Assembly: GCA_903896925.1 (NCBI GenBank)
Contig: CAITZM010000074.1
Span: 1 to 64,000 of the forward strand
DNA from: an uncultured Lentisphaerota bacterium
Lineage (GTDB): Bacteria; Verrucomicrobiota; Kiritimatiellia; CAIQIC01
Direction of reading: 5' to 3'
Length of the DNA stretch: 64,000 bases
Every line of letters starts with the position of its first letter. The stretch's first letter is position 1. A model generated the notes under the pieces. The model did no database searches. It was not told where the DNA came from and saw only the letters and a list, made by a program, of their open reading frames with translations. A program made the position numbers and the translations under genes. Shown here piece after piece: positions 1 through 7,718 of this stretch.

Positions 1-42
1 AGTTGTACAACTGTGCGATGCCGGGGCCCCCGACCGGTCGCA

Positions 43-107
43 GGTCAATAATTGACATGGCTTGGTCAAGAATTGGCATGTCATCCAAACAAGCGCCGGT
101 CTATTTT
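43..107 (+). promoter_or_regulatory. Tandem operator and -10 of GH29-A
   Basis: Two copies of a 16-bp element lie at 43-58 (GGTCAATAATTGACAT) and 64-79 (GGTCAAGAATTGGCAT), exactly 21 bp apart start to start. The core is a GTCAA-N3-TTGAC palindrome. A -10-like TATTTT follows at 102-107, 23 bp after the second copy's TTG(A/G)CA. The same arrangement precedes the three other stand-alone GH29 genes. The 21-bp (two-turn) spacing next to a weak -35 is typical of sites for an activator; AraC-type direct repeats are the best-known case. The regulator's identity is inference. Confidence 0.7.
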
Positions 108-149
108 CCCGTTGGTGATGTGCGTTGTTCGCCCAGAAAGGATGCGTCC

Positions 150-2108
150 ATGAAGCAGCTGCTGTTGGCCCTGTGTTTGGCGGTGGGGTTGTCGGGGAGG
201 GCGGAGACCGGCCCGTTCAAGCCGGAGGACGAATCCCTCAAGCAATATCGCTGCCCCGAGTGGTTCCGCGACGCCAAGTTCGGCATCTGGGCGCACTGGG
301 GGCCGCAGTGCGTGCCGGAACAGGACTCCTGGTATGCCCGGCGTCTCTATGAACACGACGGGTTCGACGACAAGAAGGGCGTGCCCACCGGTCCATCGCG
401 CGCCAACAAATATCATCTCGAACATTACGGGCATCCGTCCACGTTCGGCTTCAAGGACATCATCCCGCTGTGGAAGGCGGAAAAGTGGGACCCGGAGCGT
501 TTGATGGCGCTCTACAAAAAGGCCGGCGCGAAATACTTCGTCAGCCTCGGCGTGCATCACGACAACTTCGCGCTCTATGACTCGAAACTCTGCCGCTGGA
601 ACGCGGTGGAGACGGGGCCGAAATGCGACGTGGTCGCCCGGTGGCAACAGGCGGCGGCGAAAGAAGGGCTGCGCTTCGGCATCACCGAGCACCTCGCCGC
701 CAGCTGGTGGTTCTACAGCGCCTCCAAAGGCGCCGACAAAACCGGGCCGAAGGCCGGCGTGCCGTATGATGGCAGCGACCCGCGCTATGCGGACCTCTAT
801 TGGAGCGGCAACGAGAAGCCGAGCTTCCGGTATTACGGCGAGGATGTGCCCACCGCCCATAAAATCAAATGGGGCCAACGCATCGAGGAAATCGTCGATC
901 GTTATCATCCCGACCTGCTCTACTCCGACAGCCCGCTGCCGTATCCCGCGGAAGCCGGCCGGCAGATGCTGGCGCATTTCTACAACGACAACATCCAGCA
1001 ACACGGCGGCAAACTGGAGGCGGTTTATAACTGCAAGCAGGACGCGGAAGGCCGTTGGGTGCGCGACCTGGAACGCGGGGTCATGGAAGGGATCAACCCC
1101 GAACCGTGGCAGACCGACACGTGCATCGGCAACTGGTATTACACGGCCGGCTGCAAATATAAAAGCTCCGCAGCCGTGATCCACATGCTGATTGATATCG
1201 TCAGCAAGAACGGCAACCTGCTCTTGAACTTTCCCCAGCACGCGGACGGCACGCTGGATCAGGAGGCGGAAACCATCCTGGCCGAACTGGCGGCGTGGAT
1301 GCCGGTCAACGGCGAAGCCATCTACGCGACACGGCCCTGGAAAGTCTACGGCGAAGGCCCGACCAAGCTGGGCAAAGGGCACTTCGGCGGACTCAATGAT
1401 ACCGGCAACTACAAGCCTTCCGACATCCGCTTCACGCAATCCAAGGACGGAAAGGCCCTCTATGCCCTCGCGCTCGGCTGGCCCCAGTCGGGCAAGTTGC
1501 TGGTGCGCTCGCTCGCCGCGCAGGCGGGCAAGGTGACCGGCGTCAACCTGCTCGGCCACGCCGGCGAACTGAAGTGGACACAGACCGGCGCCGGACTGGA
1601 AGTGGACATGCCGGCCCAACCGCCCTGCGCGCACGCCATCACGCTCAAGATCCTCGGCGAGCAACTCACGCCGGTGCCGCTGGCGACCGACACGGCCCTC
1701 GTGCCGGAGCGCGATGGCTCCATCACGCTCGATCCCGACGCCGCCGAACTGCACGGCCAGAAGCTGCGCGTCGAGGAGCGGCACGACCACAAATATCTCG
1801 CCGCGTGGGACAAACCCGCCGACTGGCCCTCATGGCAGATCAAGTTCCCCGCGAAGGCCGCGTACGAAGTCACCCTCACCTATAGCGCCGCGTCCAGCGA
1901 CCGAACCGCGTTCGTCATGGAATGCGCCGGCCAGAAACTCAAGGGTACTGCCAGCAAGACCACCGATTGGTTCACCTACAACCAACTGAAACTCGGCCGC
2001 CTCGAAATCGCCAGCGCCGGTAAACAGGAACTGACCCTGCGCCCCGCCGACACCGCAAAGTGGAAGGCGCTGAATATCCGCTCGATCAAGCTGAAGAAAG
2101 TCGAGTGA
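150..2108 (+). CDS. Secreted GH29 alpha-L-fucosidase (GH29-A)
   Basis: Family GH29 enzymes hydrolyse terminal alpha-L-fucosyl residues with retention. The 652-aa protein has a signal peptide (about residues 1-21, ending SGRA) and then the GH29 barrel: CPEWFRDAKFGIWAHWGPQ near residue 33, HHDNF, and PDLLYSDS. Asp260 in YSD sits where the GH29 nucleophile is expected. The barrel ends with VSKNGNLLLNFP. A beta-rich C-terminal module (about 525-652, beginning near DAAELHG) is shared with the GH29 genes at 42.3 and 53.0 kb and may bind carbohydrate. ATG at 150 is chosen because AGAAAGG lies 8 nt upstream and the signal peptide follows directly. It is controlled by the tandem operator at 43-107. 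Fucose specificity is inferred from the family. Confidence 0.9.
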   Translation: MKQLLLALCLAVGLSGRAETGPFKPEDESLKQYRCPEWFRDAKFGIWAHWGPQCVPEQDSWYARRLYEHDGFDDKKGVPTGPSRANKYHLEHYGHPSTFGFKDIIPLWKAEKWDPERLMALYKKAGAKYFVSLGVHHDNFALYDSKLCRWNAVETGPKCDVVARWQQAAAKEGLRFGITEHLAASWWFYSASKGADKTGPKAGVPYDGSDPRYADLYWSGNEKPSFRYYGEDVPTAHKIKWGQRIEEIVDRYHPDLLYSDSPLPYPAEAGRQMLAHFYNDNIQQHGGKLEAVYNCKQDAEGRWVRDLERGVMEGINPEPWQTDTCIGNWYYTAGCKYKSSAAVIHMLIDIVSKNGNLLLNFPQHADGTLDQEAETILAELAAWMPVNGEAIYATRPWKVYGEGPTKLGKGHFGGLNDTGNYKPSDIRFTQSKDGKALYALALGWPQSGKLLVRSLAAQAGKVTGVNLLGHAGELKWTQTGAGLEVDMPAQPPCAHAITLKILGEQLTPVPLATDTALVPERDGSITLDPDAAELHGQKLRVEERHDHKYLAAWDKPADWPSWQIKFPAKAAYEVTLTYSAASSDRTAFVMECAGQKLKGTASKTTDWFTYNQLKLGRLEIASAGKQELTLRPADTAKWKALNIRSIKLKKVE

Positions 2109-2121
2109 ACCTGAACGCATC

Positions 2122-2164
2122 TTTTTCAAGGCTTGGGAAATCGCGGCACGATGACTTCCAACCG
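2122..2164 (+). repeat. Paired palindromic intergenic element
   Basis: A degenerate TTCCAA..TTGGAA-type palindrome at 2122-2140 is followed about 32 bp later by a half-copy TTCCAACC. The segment between reads ATCGCGGCACGATGA, nearly the same as the spacer at 18.1 kb. Apart from this element and the leader peptide, nothing recognisable is seen between 2109 and 2367. Confidence 0.5.
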
Positions 2165-2367
2165 GTCGATACAGGACGTTGATGTTAGAAAGCTGCAAGC
2201 CGGGCTGCTGGCAGCCAGGCAATTCCTCTCACTTCATCGAGCATCGTCATGCATACGAAAATGATCGGCCCCCTGCTCGTTATCAATTCTTCCGAGCGAT
2301 TCTCCGGGCCGCCGGGGTGGAGGGGCAATAAGCGCCCGCGTTAAGTGCGGGAGGGAGGTAAGATTGA

Positions 2368-2424
2368 ATGACAACTAAACCTGACCGGTTGAACCTTGCG
2401 AAAAAGCAACAAGAGCATGAATAG
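2368..2424 (+). CDS. Candidate 18-aa leader peptide upstream of GH16
   Basis: A very good Shine-Dalgarno, GGAGGT at 2354-2359, lies 8 nt before ATG 2368. That start opens an 18-codon frame (MTTKPDRLNLAKKQQEHE) whose stop TAG at 2422-2424 overlaps the GH16 start ATG at 2417. It is the strongest ribosome site of the whole 2.1-5.2 kb region. It may serve to deliver ribosomes to the GH16 start, which lacks a strong site of its own. There is no homology evidence; it could be a chance frame or the remnant of a longer gene. Confidence 0.4.
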   Translation: MTTKPDRLNLAKKQQEHE

Positions 2425-3817
2425 CATAAACCAAGGGTTCCCCCGCCTTGCTGGTCGCGCTGCTTTCGGCCATGCTCGCGCCAGTGCAAATGCGATGCAA
2501 TCAACCGCCCTGTTTTTCTGTATTTTCTTCCTGTTGCTCGCCGTCCCCTCGCGACCAGACTCCATGCAAAGCAATGGCGGGACAGCCCTCTATTCCACAT
2601 CGTTCACTAAGTGTTTCACGCCCAAGGGGGCAGGCGTTTCCGTCGTCAGAGTATCCGGGCAGTCCTTCGATGAGGCCTTCCGGGTCGCAATTTCTGCCCC
2701 TCGAACCCGAACCGATGAAGTAATATTGGAAGGCCCGAAAACCATGGAGGTAGGACAGGGGTTACTCAGACTCTCCTTTGCACTTCGGTCACTCCCCTTG
2801 GGTCCCCTATCGTCTGCCGCTCGCATGCGGGTAAGGTTGGCAACAACAGTCAGCGGTACTGTTCTTCTCAACCGGGAGATCTCGACAACCGAGACGTGGG
2901 AGCACCTGGAATTTTCCGTTTCGGTGAAGTGGCCCAAACCGGGTGATACCATCCGGTGTCAGTTGAGGTTTGCCGGGAGCGCACAACCGTTTGAGATCGG
3001 TGGTCTTGACCTGGTGTTTTTCAGCGAAAAACAGCTTGGAGCTTTGGCGGCCCAGCGCCCCAGAATTGACCGGCTCCCCCCGGTTACTCCAGGGAAACGC
3101 TGGGATTTAGTATGGAGCGATGAGTTTGATGGCACCAACGTCGATGAAACAAAATGGAATATTGTCGAGGGAAAACGGAATGATGTGATCCGCAGTCGCA
3201 AGGCGGTTTCCTTGGATGGCCAAGGGCATCTGATTATGTCAATTTTCAAGGAAGGTTCAAAGAGCTACGATGGCTGGGTCGATACCAAAGGAAAATTTGA
3301 ACACCGTTTCGGCTACTATACGGCCCGAATAAAACTTCAGACCAGCACCGGTCACTGGAGTGCTTTCTGGTTACAGACCCCTGCGACAACCAATGTGGAT
3401 GGCAGTGGCAGAGATGGGTCTGAAATTGACATCATGGAGAAGCCGGGCCTCTCGGAGGTCGTGAATCACGCGATCCACTGGGATGGGTACGGCAAGGACC
3501 ACAAGAGCGAGGGCGTTCGTTCGGTAAACCCCGGCGTAACCAATGGATGGCATACTTTCAGCCTGTGGTGGACGGACAAAGTATATGTTTTTTATGTCGA
3601 TGATTATGAGGTGTGGCGTACCCAGGCAGGCGGGGTTTGCCAGGTCCCAGCCGAGTTGCGCTTGACCGATGAGGCTTCCGCAAAAGAAGGCAATTGGGCC
3701 GGGAGCGTTCTGACCGCAAGCCTGCCTGATGCCTGGTATGTTGATTATGTACGGGTATTTGATCTTGTGGATGAAAAGAAACAAGCTGACAGCAAGGAAC
3801 CCACCCATGGGAAATAA
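2417..3817 (+). CDS. Secreted GH16 family endo-glycanase
   Basis: GH16 enzymes are retaining endo-hydrolases of beta-1,3/1,4-glucans or galactans (laminarin, lichenin, agar, carrageenan). The GH16 signature E-I-D-I-M-E is present, with Glu336 as likely nucleophile, Asp338, and Glu341 as acid/base, within DGSEIDIMEKP. The domain spans about residues 225-450 and starts at WDLVWSDEFDG. Before it lies a beta-sandwich of about 160 residues resembling a CBM4/9-like module. A hydrophobic segment FFCIFFLLLAVP near residue 35 is the export signal, after a long basic N-region. ATG 2417 is preferred because it couples to the leader frame; ATG 2494, just before the hydrophobic core, is an alternative. 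Base composition looks lower in G+C than the fucosidase genes. Substrate is not determinable. Confidence 0.85.
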   Translation: MNSINQGFPRLAGRAAFGHARASANAMQSTALFFCIFFLLLAVPSRPDSMQSNGGTALYSTSFTKCFTPKGAGVSVVRVSGQSFDEAFRVAISAPRTRTDEVILEGPKTMEVGQGLLRLSFALRSLPLGPLSSAARMRVRLATTVSGTVLLNREISTTETWEHLEFSVSVKWPKPGDTIRCQLRFAGSAQPFEIGGLDLVFFSEKQLGALAAQRPRIDRLPPVTPGKRWDLVWSDEFDGTNVDETKWNIVEGKRNDVIRSRKAVSLDGQGHLIMSIFKEGSKSYDGWVDTKGKFEHRFGYYTARIKLQTSTGHWSAFWLQTPATTNVDGSGRDGSEIDIMEKPGLSEVVNHAIHWDGYGKDHKSEGVRSVNPGVTNGWHTFSLWWTDKVYVFYVDDYEVWRTQAGGVCQVPAELRLTDEASAKEGNWAGSVLTASLPDAWYVDYVRVFDLVDEKKQADSKEPTHGK

Positions 3818-5225
3818 CACCCCGTTCTCCCGTCGCGAGGCACTGCGATTCGCCTCTCTTGCCAGCCTGAGTGCGGTATGCAGTTCACAGTCAATGGCCC
3901 AAAGCAGTAGCCCTGAAGGGGGCTCAAAGACCGGGGGGATGCCGGGCGATGCTTTGAAGAAGACCATGCCCCCTGGTCCGATCCGCGCCTTGGCTCCCGA
4001 CCACGTGCTGTTCGACGAAACCTCTGGCATGCCGGCCCCACTCGGCACGCCCACGATTCTCCGCCTTGATGGCGGTCGTCTGGTCGCGGCAAGCGATCGA
4101 GGCGGGGTCAGCCTGCAAGAACAGGGCAACCCGCGGGTACGCATTTGCACCTCTGATGATGGCGGGTTGACATGGACAACACGTGCCACGCCCTATATCA
4201 ATCAAGCGCGACTCTTTCAGTGTGGAACTACGATCTACTACCTTGGGTACAACAAAGACCTCAAAATAATGAAGTCTGAAGATCGTGGCGAGCATTGGTC
4301 GGAGCTTTTTGATCTGGCGACCAAGAAATCACAGTGGTATGCACAGCCTTGTAATGTCTGGCATGCCAAGGGAAACGTGTACCTCGTCATGGAGCGACGG
4401 GTGTATGAAGACAATCAGTCGGGATGGACGATAGGCAACCTGGCGCCAATCCTGATGCGTGCCCGTGAGCAGGATGATCTTACGCTCCCTTCCAGCTGGA
4501 GCTATGCCTCTGAATTGGCGTTTGCCGATCTCATTCCAGGCTATCGCCAGAACAATCTCGCGCTCGATTATTTTGGCGTCCCATTTTTTCCCCAGGACTT
4601 TCCGCGCGCAAAACAGGTCGCCCGGGGCCGCCCCATGCATCCGATGGGCTGGCTTGAGACCAATGTCGTCCAAATCACCGACCCCCAGCACCTCTGGTTC
4701 GATCCCAGGCAGCGGACGTTTCATTTGTTCATGCGGGCGCACACCGGTGGAACAGGGTTTGCGGCCATAGCCCAGGTCGTCGAGAACGACGATGGGACAA
4801 TGACGACCGGACTCGTGCATGCGCCGTCAGGAAAGACGCAACTGTTTTTGCCTTTTCCGGGCGGGCAGATGCGCTTTCACGTGCTCTACGACGAGCGGAC
4901 GAAGCTCTATTGGCTCCTGGGCACGCAAGCCACCGACTCCATGACCCGTCCCGACGCGTTGCCGAAGGATCGGCACCAGCTACCCAACAACGAACGGCAA
5001 CGGCTCGTCCTTCACTTCTCGAAAAACATGGTCGATTGGTGTTTTGCAGGCCTCGTCGCGATCGGTCCGGGAAATCGCGGGACCCGGCATTATGCCTCCA
5101 TGGACTTCGATGGCGACGATCTGGTGATCCTCGCGCGCAGCGGCGACGAGCGGGCGCAATCCGCACATAACGGAAACCTGATCACGTTTCATCGCGTCAG
5201 AAATTTTCGTGCGTTGGTTTACTGA
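3807..5225 (+). CDS. Tat-exported BNR/sialidase-like protein
   Basis: The 472-aa protein starts with a Tat-type signal (SRREALRFASLASL, then AVCSSQSMAQ). It carries Asp-box sequences of the sialidase/BNR superfamily (SDDGGLTW near residue 114; SEDRGEHW near 155). Such proteins form six-bladed propellers and include GH33 sialidases and related hydrolases. The RIP arginine motif of true sialidases is not obvious, so the activity is left open. ATG 3807 has AAGGA 8 nt upstream and overlaps the end of the GH16 gene by 11 nt, so the two are probably co-translated. Composition matches the GH16 gene and suggests joint acquisition. A lipoprotein reading of the signal (SAVC) cannot be excluded. Confidence 0.65.
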   Translation: MGNNTPFSRREALRFASLASLSAVCSSQSMAQSSSPEGGSKTGGMPGDALKKTMPPGPIRALAPDHVLFDETSGMPAPLGTPTILRLDGGRLVAASDRGGVSLQEQGNPRVRICTSDDGGLTWTTRATPYINQARLFQCGTTIYYLGYNKDLKIMKSEDRGEHWSELFDLATKKSQWYAQPCNVWHAKGNVYLVMERRVYEDNQSGWTIGNLAPILMRAREQDDLTLPSSWSYASELAFADLIPGYRQNNLALDYFGVPFFPQDFPRAKQVARGRPMHPMGWLETNVVQITDPQHLWFDPRQRTFHLFMRAHTGGTGFAAIAQVVENDDGTMTTGLVHAPSGKTQLFLPFPGGQMRFHVLYDERTKLYWLLGTQATDSMTRPDALPKDRHQLPNNERQRLVLHFSKNMVDWCFAGLVAIGPGNRGTRHYASMDFDGDDLVILARSGDERAQSAHNGNLITFHRVRNFRALVY

Positions 5226-5315
5226 CTTTACCGCAGCACTGATTTTATCGCGGGGGCAAAGAGCAATGCTTGACTTCGGGCAAAGAAGACGGTGAAAACT
5301 CAAGGAGTCAAAACT

Positions 5316-7718
5316 ATGAACCCCACACTCACGCTCTTCGCCACCCTGTTGCTGGCGCCGCTGGCTGCGCTGCGCGCCGCCGAATATTGCGTTGCGCCAG
5401 ATGGCAACGACGCCTACGCCGGCAGCAAGGAAAAACCTTTTGCGACGCTGGAGCGGGCGCGCGACGCGGTGCGGGAGCTGAATGCAGCCAGAAAGTTTCC
5501 CAAAGAAGGCGTCACCGTGTGGTTGCGCGGCGGCGTGTATCTGCGCGAGTGCGCGTTCGCACTCGATGCGCGCGACTCCGGGCAGCCCCATGCGCCCGTG
5601 GTCTATGCCGCTGCGCCGGGAGAAACCGCGCGGCTGGTCGGCGGGAAAATAATCCCCGCGTCGGCGTTTCATCCGGTGACGGAGCGCGCGTTTCTCGACC
5701 GCGTGATCTCGCACGCGGCGCGACGGCATTTGTTGCAGGTGGATTTGAAGGCGCTGGGCATCAGCGACTACGGCGCACTGCAGCCTATGCACGCGGTGGA
5801 TTTCGGTTCGAGCACGCATTATCTGCCAGCGCCACTGGAACTGTTCATTGATGGCAAGGCGGCGACGCCGGCGCGCTGGCCGAACCGCAACGACACAACG
5901 CCGTTTCTGGGCCTGGTCGAGTGCGCGGTCCAGAACATGGAGCAGGACGAGCAGGGCCACGCCAAGGAATTTTCGAGCATCTCCTTCAAGGATGTGCCGA
6001 CCAAGTCATGGGGTTACAGCGATCAAGGCGATTATCCGGCGCTGTTTCCGAAGCAGGCGCTGGCACACATGAGCGAGTGGAAGGCATTGGACGACGTCTT
6101 TGTGGTCGGCGGGTTGATTCGCGCCTATGCCTGCACGAGCCGCAAAATCGCCACGGTGGATGCCGCGCACGGCACGCTCACGTTCGCCACGCCCGTCAAA
6201 GTCTGGCCCACCTACACGGACATGGCGAAGCTGTTTTATTTTTCCAATCTGCCGGAGGAACTCGATGTGCCCGGCGAATATTATCTGGATCGCAAAACCG
6301 GCGTGCTGACGCTCTATCCGCCCGCTGGCTGGAGCGAGAAATCGGAAGTCGTCGTCTCGCTGCTCAACGATGTGTTGGTGGCGCTGGAAAATTGTGCGCA
6401 CGTCCGGCTGCGCGGCGTAACGCTGGAAGCGACGCGCACGAGCGGCGTGTATATCGAGCGCGGCGAGGACAACATCCTCGAAAAATGCGTCATCAAAAAC
6501 ACCGGCATCGTCGGCGTGCAGATCGGTTTCGGCTGGGACACCGGTCTGGCTGGCGACTGGGCCGCGCAATCCACGCATGGCGCGCCTGCTCCGCCCGAAG
6601 TGAAGGCGGCCGGTTCCGGCAAGCCGCTGCCGCGTCTGCCCGGCTCGATGCGGCACGTGCTGTGCACCGGCATGGAACGGCTGCCCACGCGCCTCCCGGG
6701 CGCGACGGCGCTGGACCGTCAGGGCGGCCGCCGCAACGGTCTCGACGGTTGCACGATTTTCGACACCGGCATCGGCGGCGTGATCCTCGGCGGCGGCGAC
6801 CGCAAGACCTTGACGCCCGCGGATAATTTCGTCCGCAACTGCAATATCTACCGCACCGACCGCCGGGTTCACATGTATGCGGAATCCATCTTCGTGGATG
6901 GCTGCGGCAACCGGGTCGAAGGCAACTATCTCCACGACAACTTCGGCGGCTTGCTCTACTTCCTCGGCAACGATCACCTCCTGCAATACAACGAAATCTG
7001 CCGCGGGCTGACCGCGTCGCAGGATGGCGGCGTCGTCGAGACGCGCCAGAATCCGAGCATGCTCGGCAACCGGTTCCGTTTCAATTTTCTCCACGACAAC
7101 GAACGCGGCAGCCCGGATCACAACGCACAGAATTGCGCGCTCTATCTGGACAACAACACCCACGGCGTGGAAGTTTTCGGCAATGTTTTCCTGCGCAACA
7201 TCGGTCGCACGGTGCAGCCGTGGAGCCGTTCCCAGATTGGCGTCACCGAGGGCCACAACCACGTGATCGCCAACAACCTCTTCATCGACAACCCCGGCGT
7301 GAAGACCGGCGACGGTGCCGATTTCAAAAAGACGCGCACTGCCTTTCTCTCCGCCTCCGCCATGTTGACGCAGGACGTGGACGTGACCAAGCCGCCCTAC
7401 TCCACGCGCTATTCCGAGTTCTACAAAACCTACACCGGCGTTGTCATGAACAACGACACGAACACGCCGCTCTGCAACCGCGTTTTCAACAACGCGCTGA
7501 TCGGCAACAACGACAGCGTCACGCCCGGCCGTTATGCCGGCACAGACTACCGCCACCACAACGTCGAGCTGGACACCGACCCGGGTTTCGTCAATGAAGC
7601 CGGCGGCGATTACACGCTGCGCCCCGATTCGCGCATCTTCAAAGTCATCCCCGGCTTCGAACCGATCCCGTTCGAGCAAATGCAGCGCGCCAGAATTCTT
7701 CAGGTTGCCCGTAAATGA
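5316..7718 (+). CDS. Secreted GH141-like right-handed beta-helix enzyme
   Basis: The 800-aa protein opens with the locally common signal peptide (LLLAPLAALRAA, cleavage near residue 22). It continues with AEYCVAPDGNDAYAGSKEKPF, the typical start of GH141-type parallel beta-helix proteins. Repeated N-rich turns (IIENN-like, VIANNLFIDNPG, NRVFNNALIGNN) mark the helix rungs. GH141 has characterised alpha-L-fucosidase (RG-II) and xylanase members; the activity here is inferred. ATG 5316 is chosen over the in-frame GTG at 5292 because AAGGAG at 5302-5307 sits 8 nt upstream. It is the first gene of a coupled operon: its stop overlaps the next start as ATGA. Confidence 0.75.
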   Translation: MNPTLTLFATLLLAPLAALRAAEYCVAPDGNDAYAGSKEKPFATLERARDAVRELNAARKFPKEGVTVWLRGGVYLRECAFALDARDSGQPHAPVVYAAAPGETARLVGGKIIPASAFHPVTERAFLDRVISHAARRHLLQVDLKALGISDYGALQPMHAVDFGSSTHYLPAPLELFIDGKAATPARWPNRNDTTPFLGLVECAVQNMEQDEQGHAKEFSSISFKDVPTKSWGYSDQGDYPALFPKQALAHMSEWKALDDVFVVGGLIRAYACTSRKIATVDAAHGTLTFATPVKVWPTYTDMAKLFYFSNLPEELDVPGEYYLDRKTGVLTLYPPAGWSEKSEVVVSLLNDVLVALENCAHVRLRGVTLEATRTSGVYIERGEDNILEKCVIKNTGIVGVQIGFGWDTGLAGDWAAQSTHGAPAPPEVKAAGSGKPLPRLPGSMRHVLCTGMERLPTRLPGATALDRQGGRRNGLDGCTIFDTGIGGVILGGGDRKTLTPADNFVRNCNIYRTDRRVHMYAESIFVDGCGNRVEGNYLHDNFGGLLYFLGNDHLLQYNEICRGLTASQDGGVVETRQNPSMLGNRFRFNFLHDNERGSPDHNAQNCALYLDNNTHGVEVFGNVFLRNIGRTVQPWSRSQIGVTEGHNHVIANNLFIDNPGVKTGDGADFKKTRTAFLSASAMLTQDVDVTKPPYSTRYSEFYKTYTGVVMNNDTNTPLCNRVFNNALIGNNDSVTPGRYAGTDYRHHNVELDTDPGFVNEAGGDYTLRPDSRIFKVIPGFEPIPFEQMQRARILQVARK

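Noticed and set aside
1-12. AGTTGTACAACT palindrome at the window edge
   Set aside because: A perfect 12-bp palindrome, but isolated and cut by the window start; not repeated near other genes.
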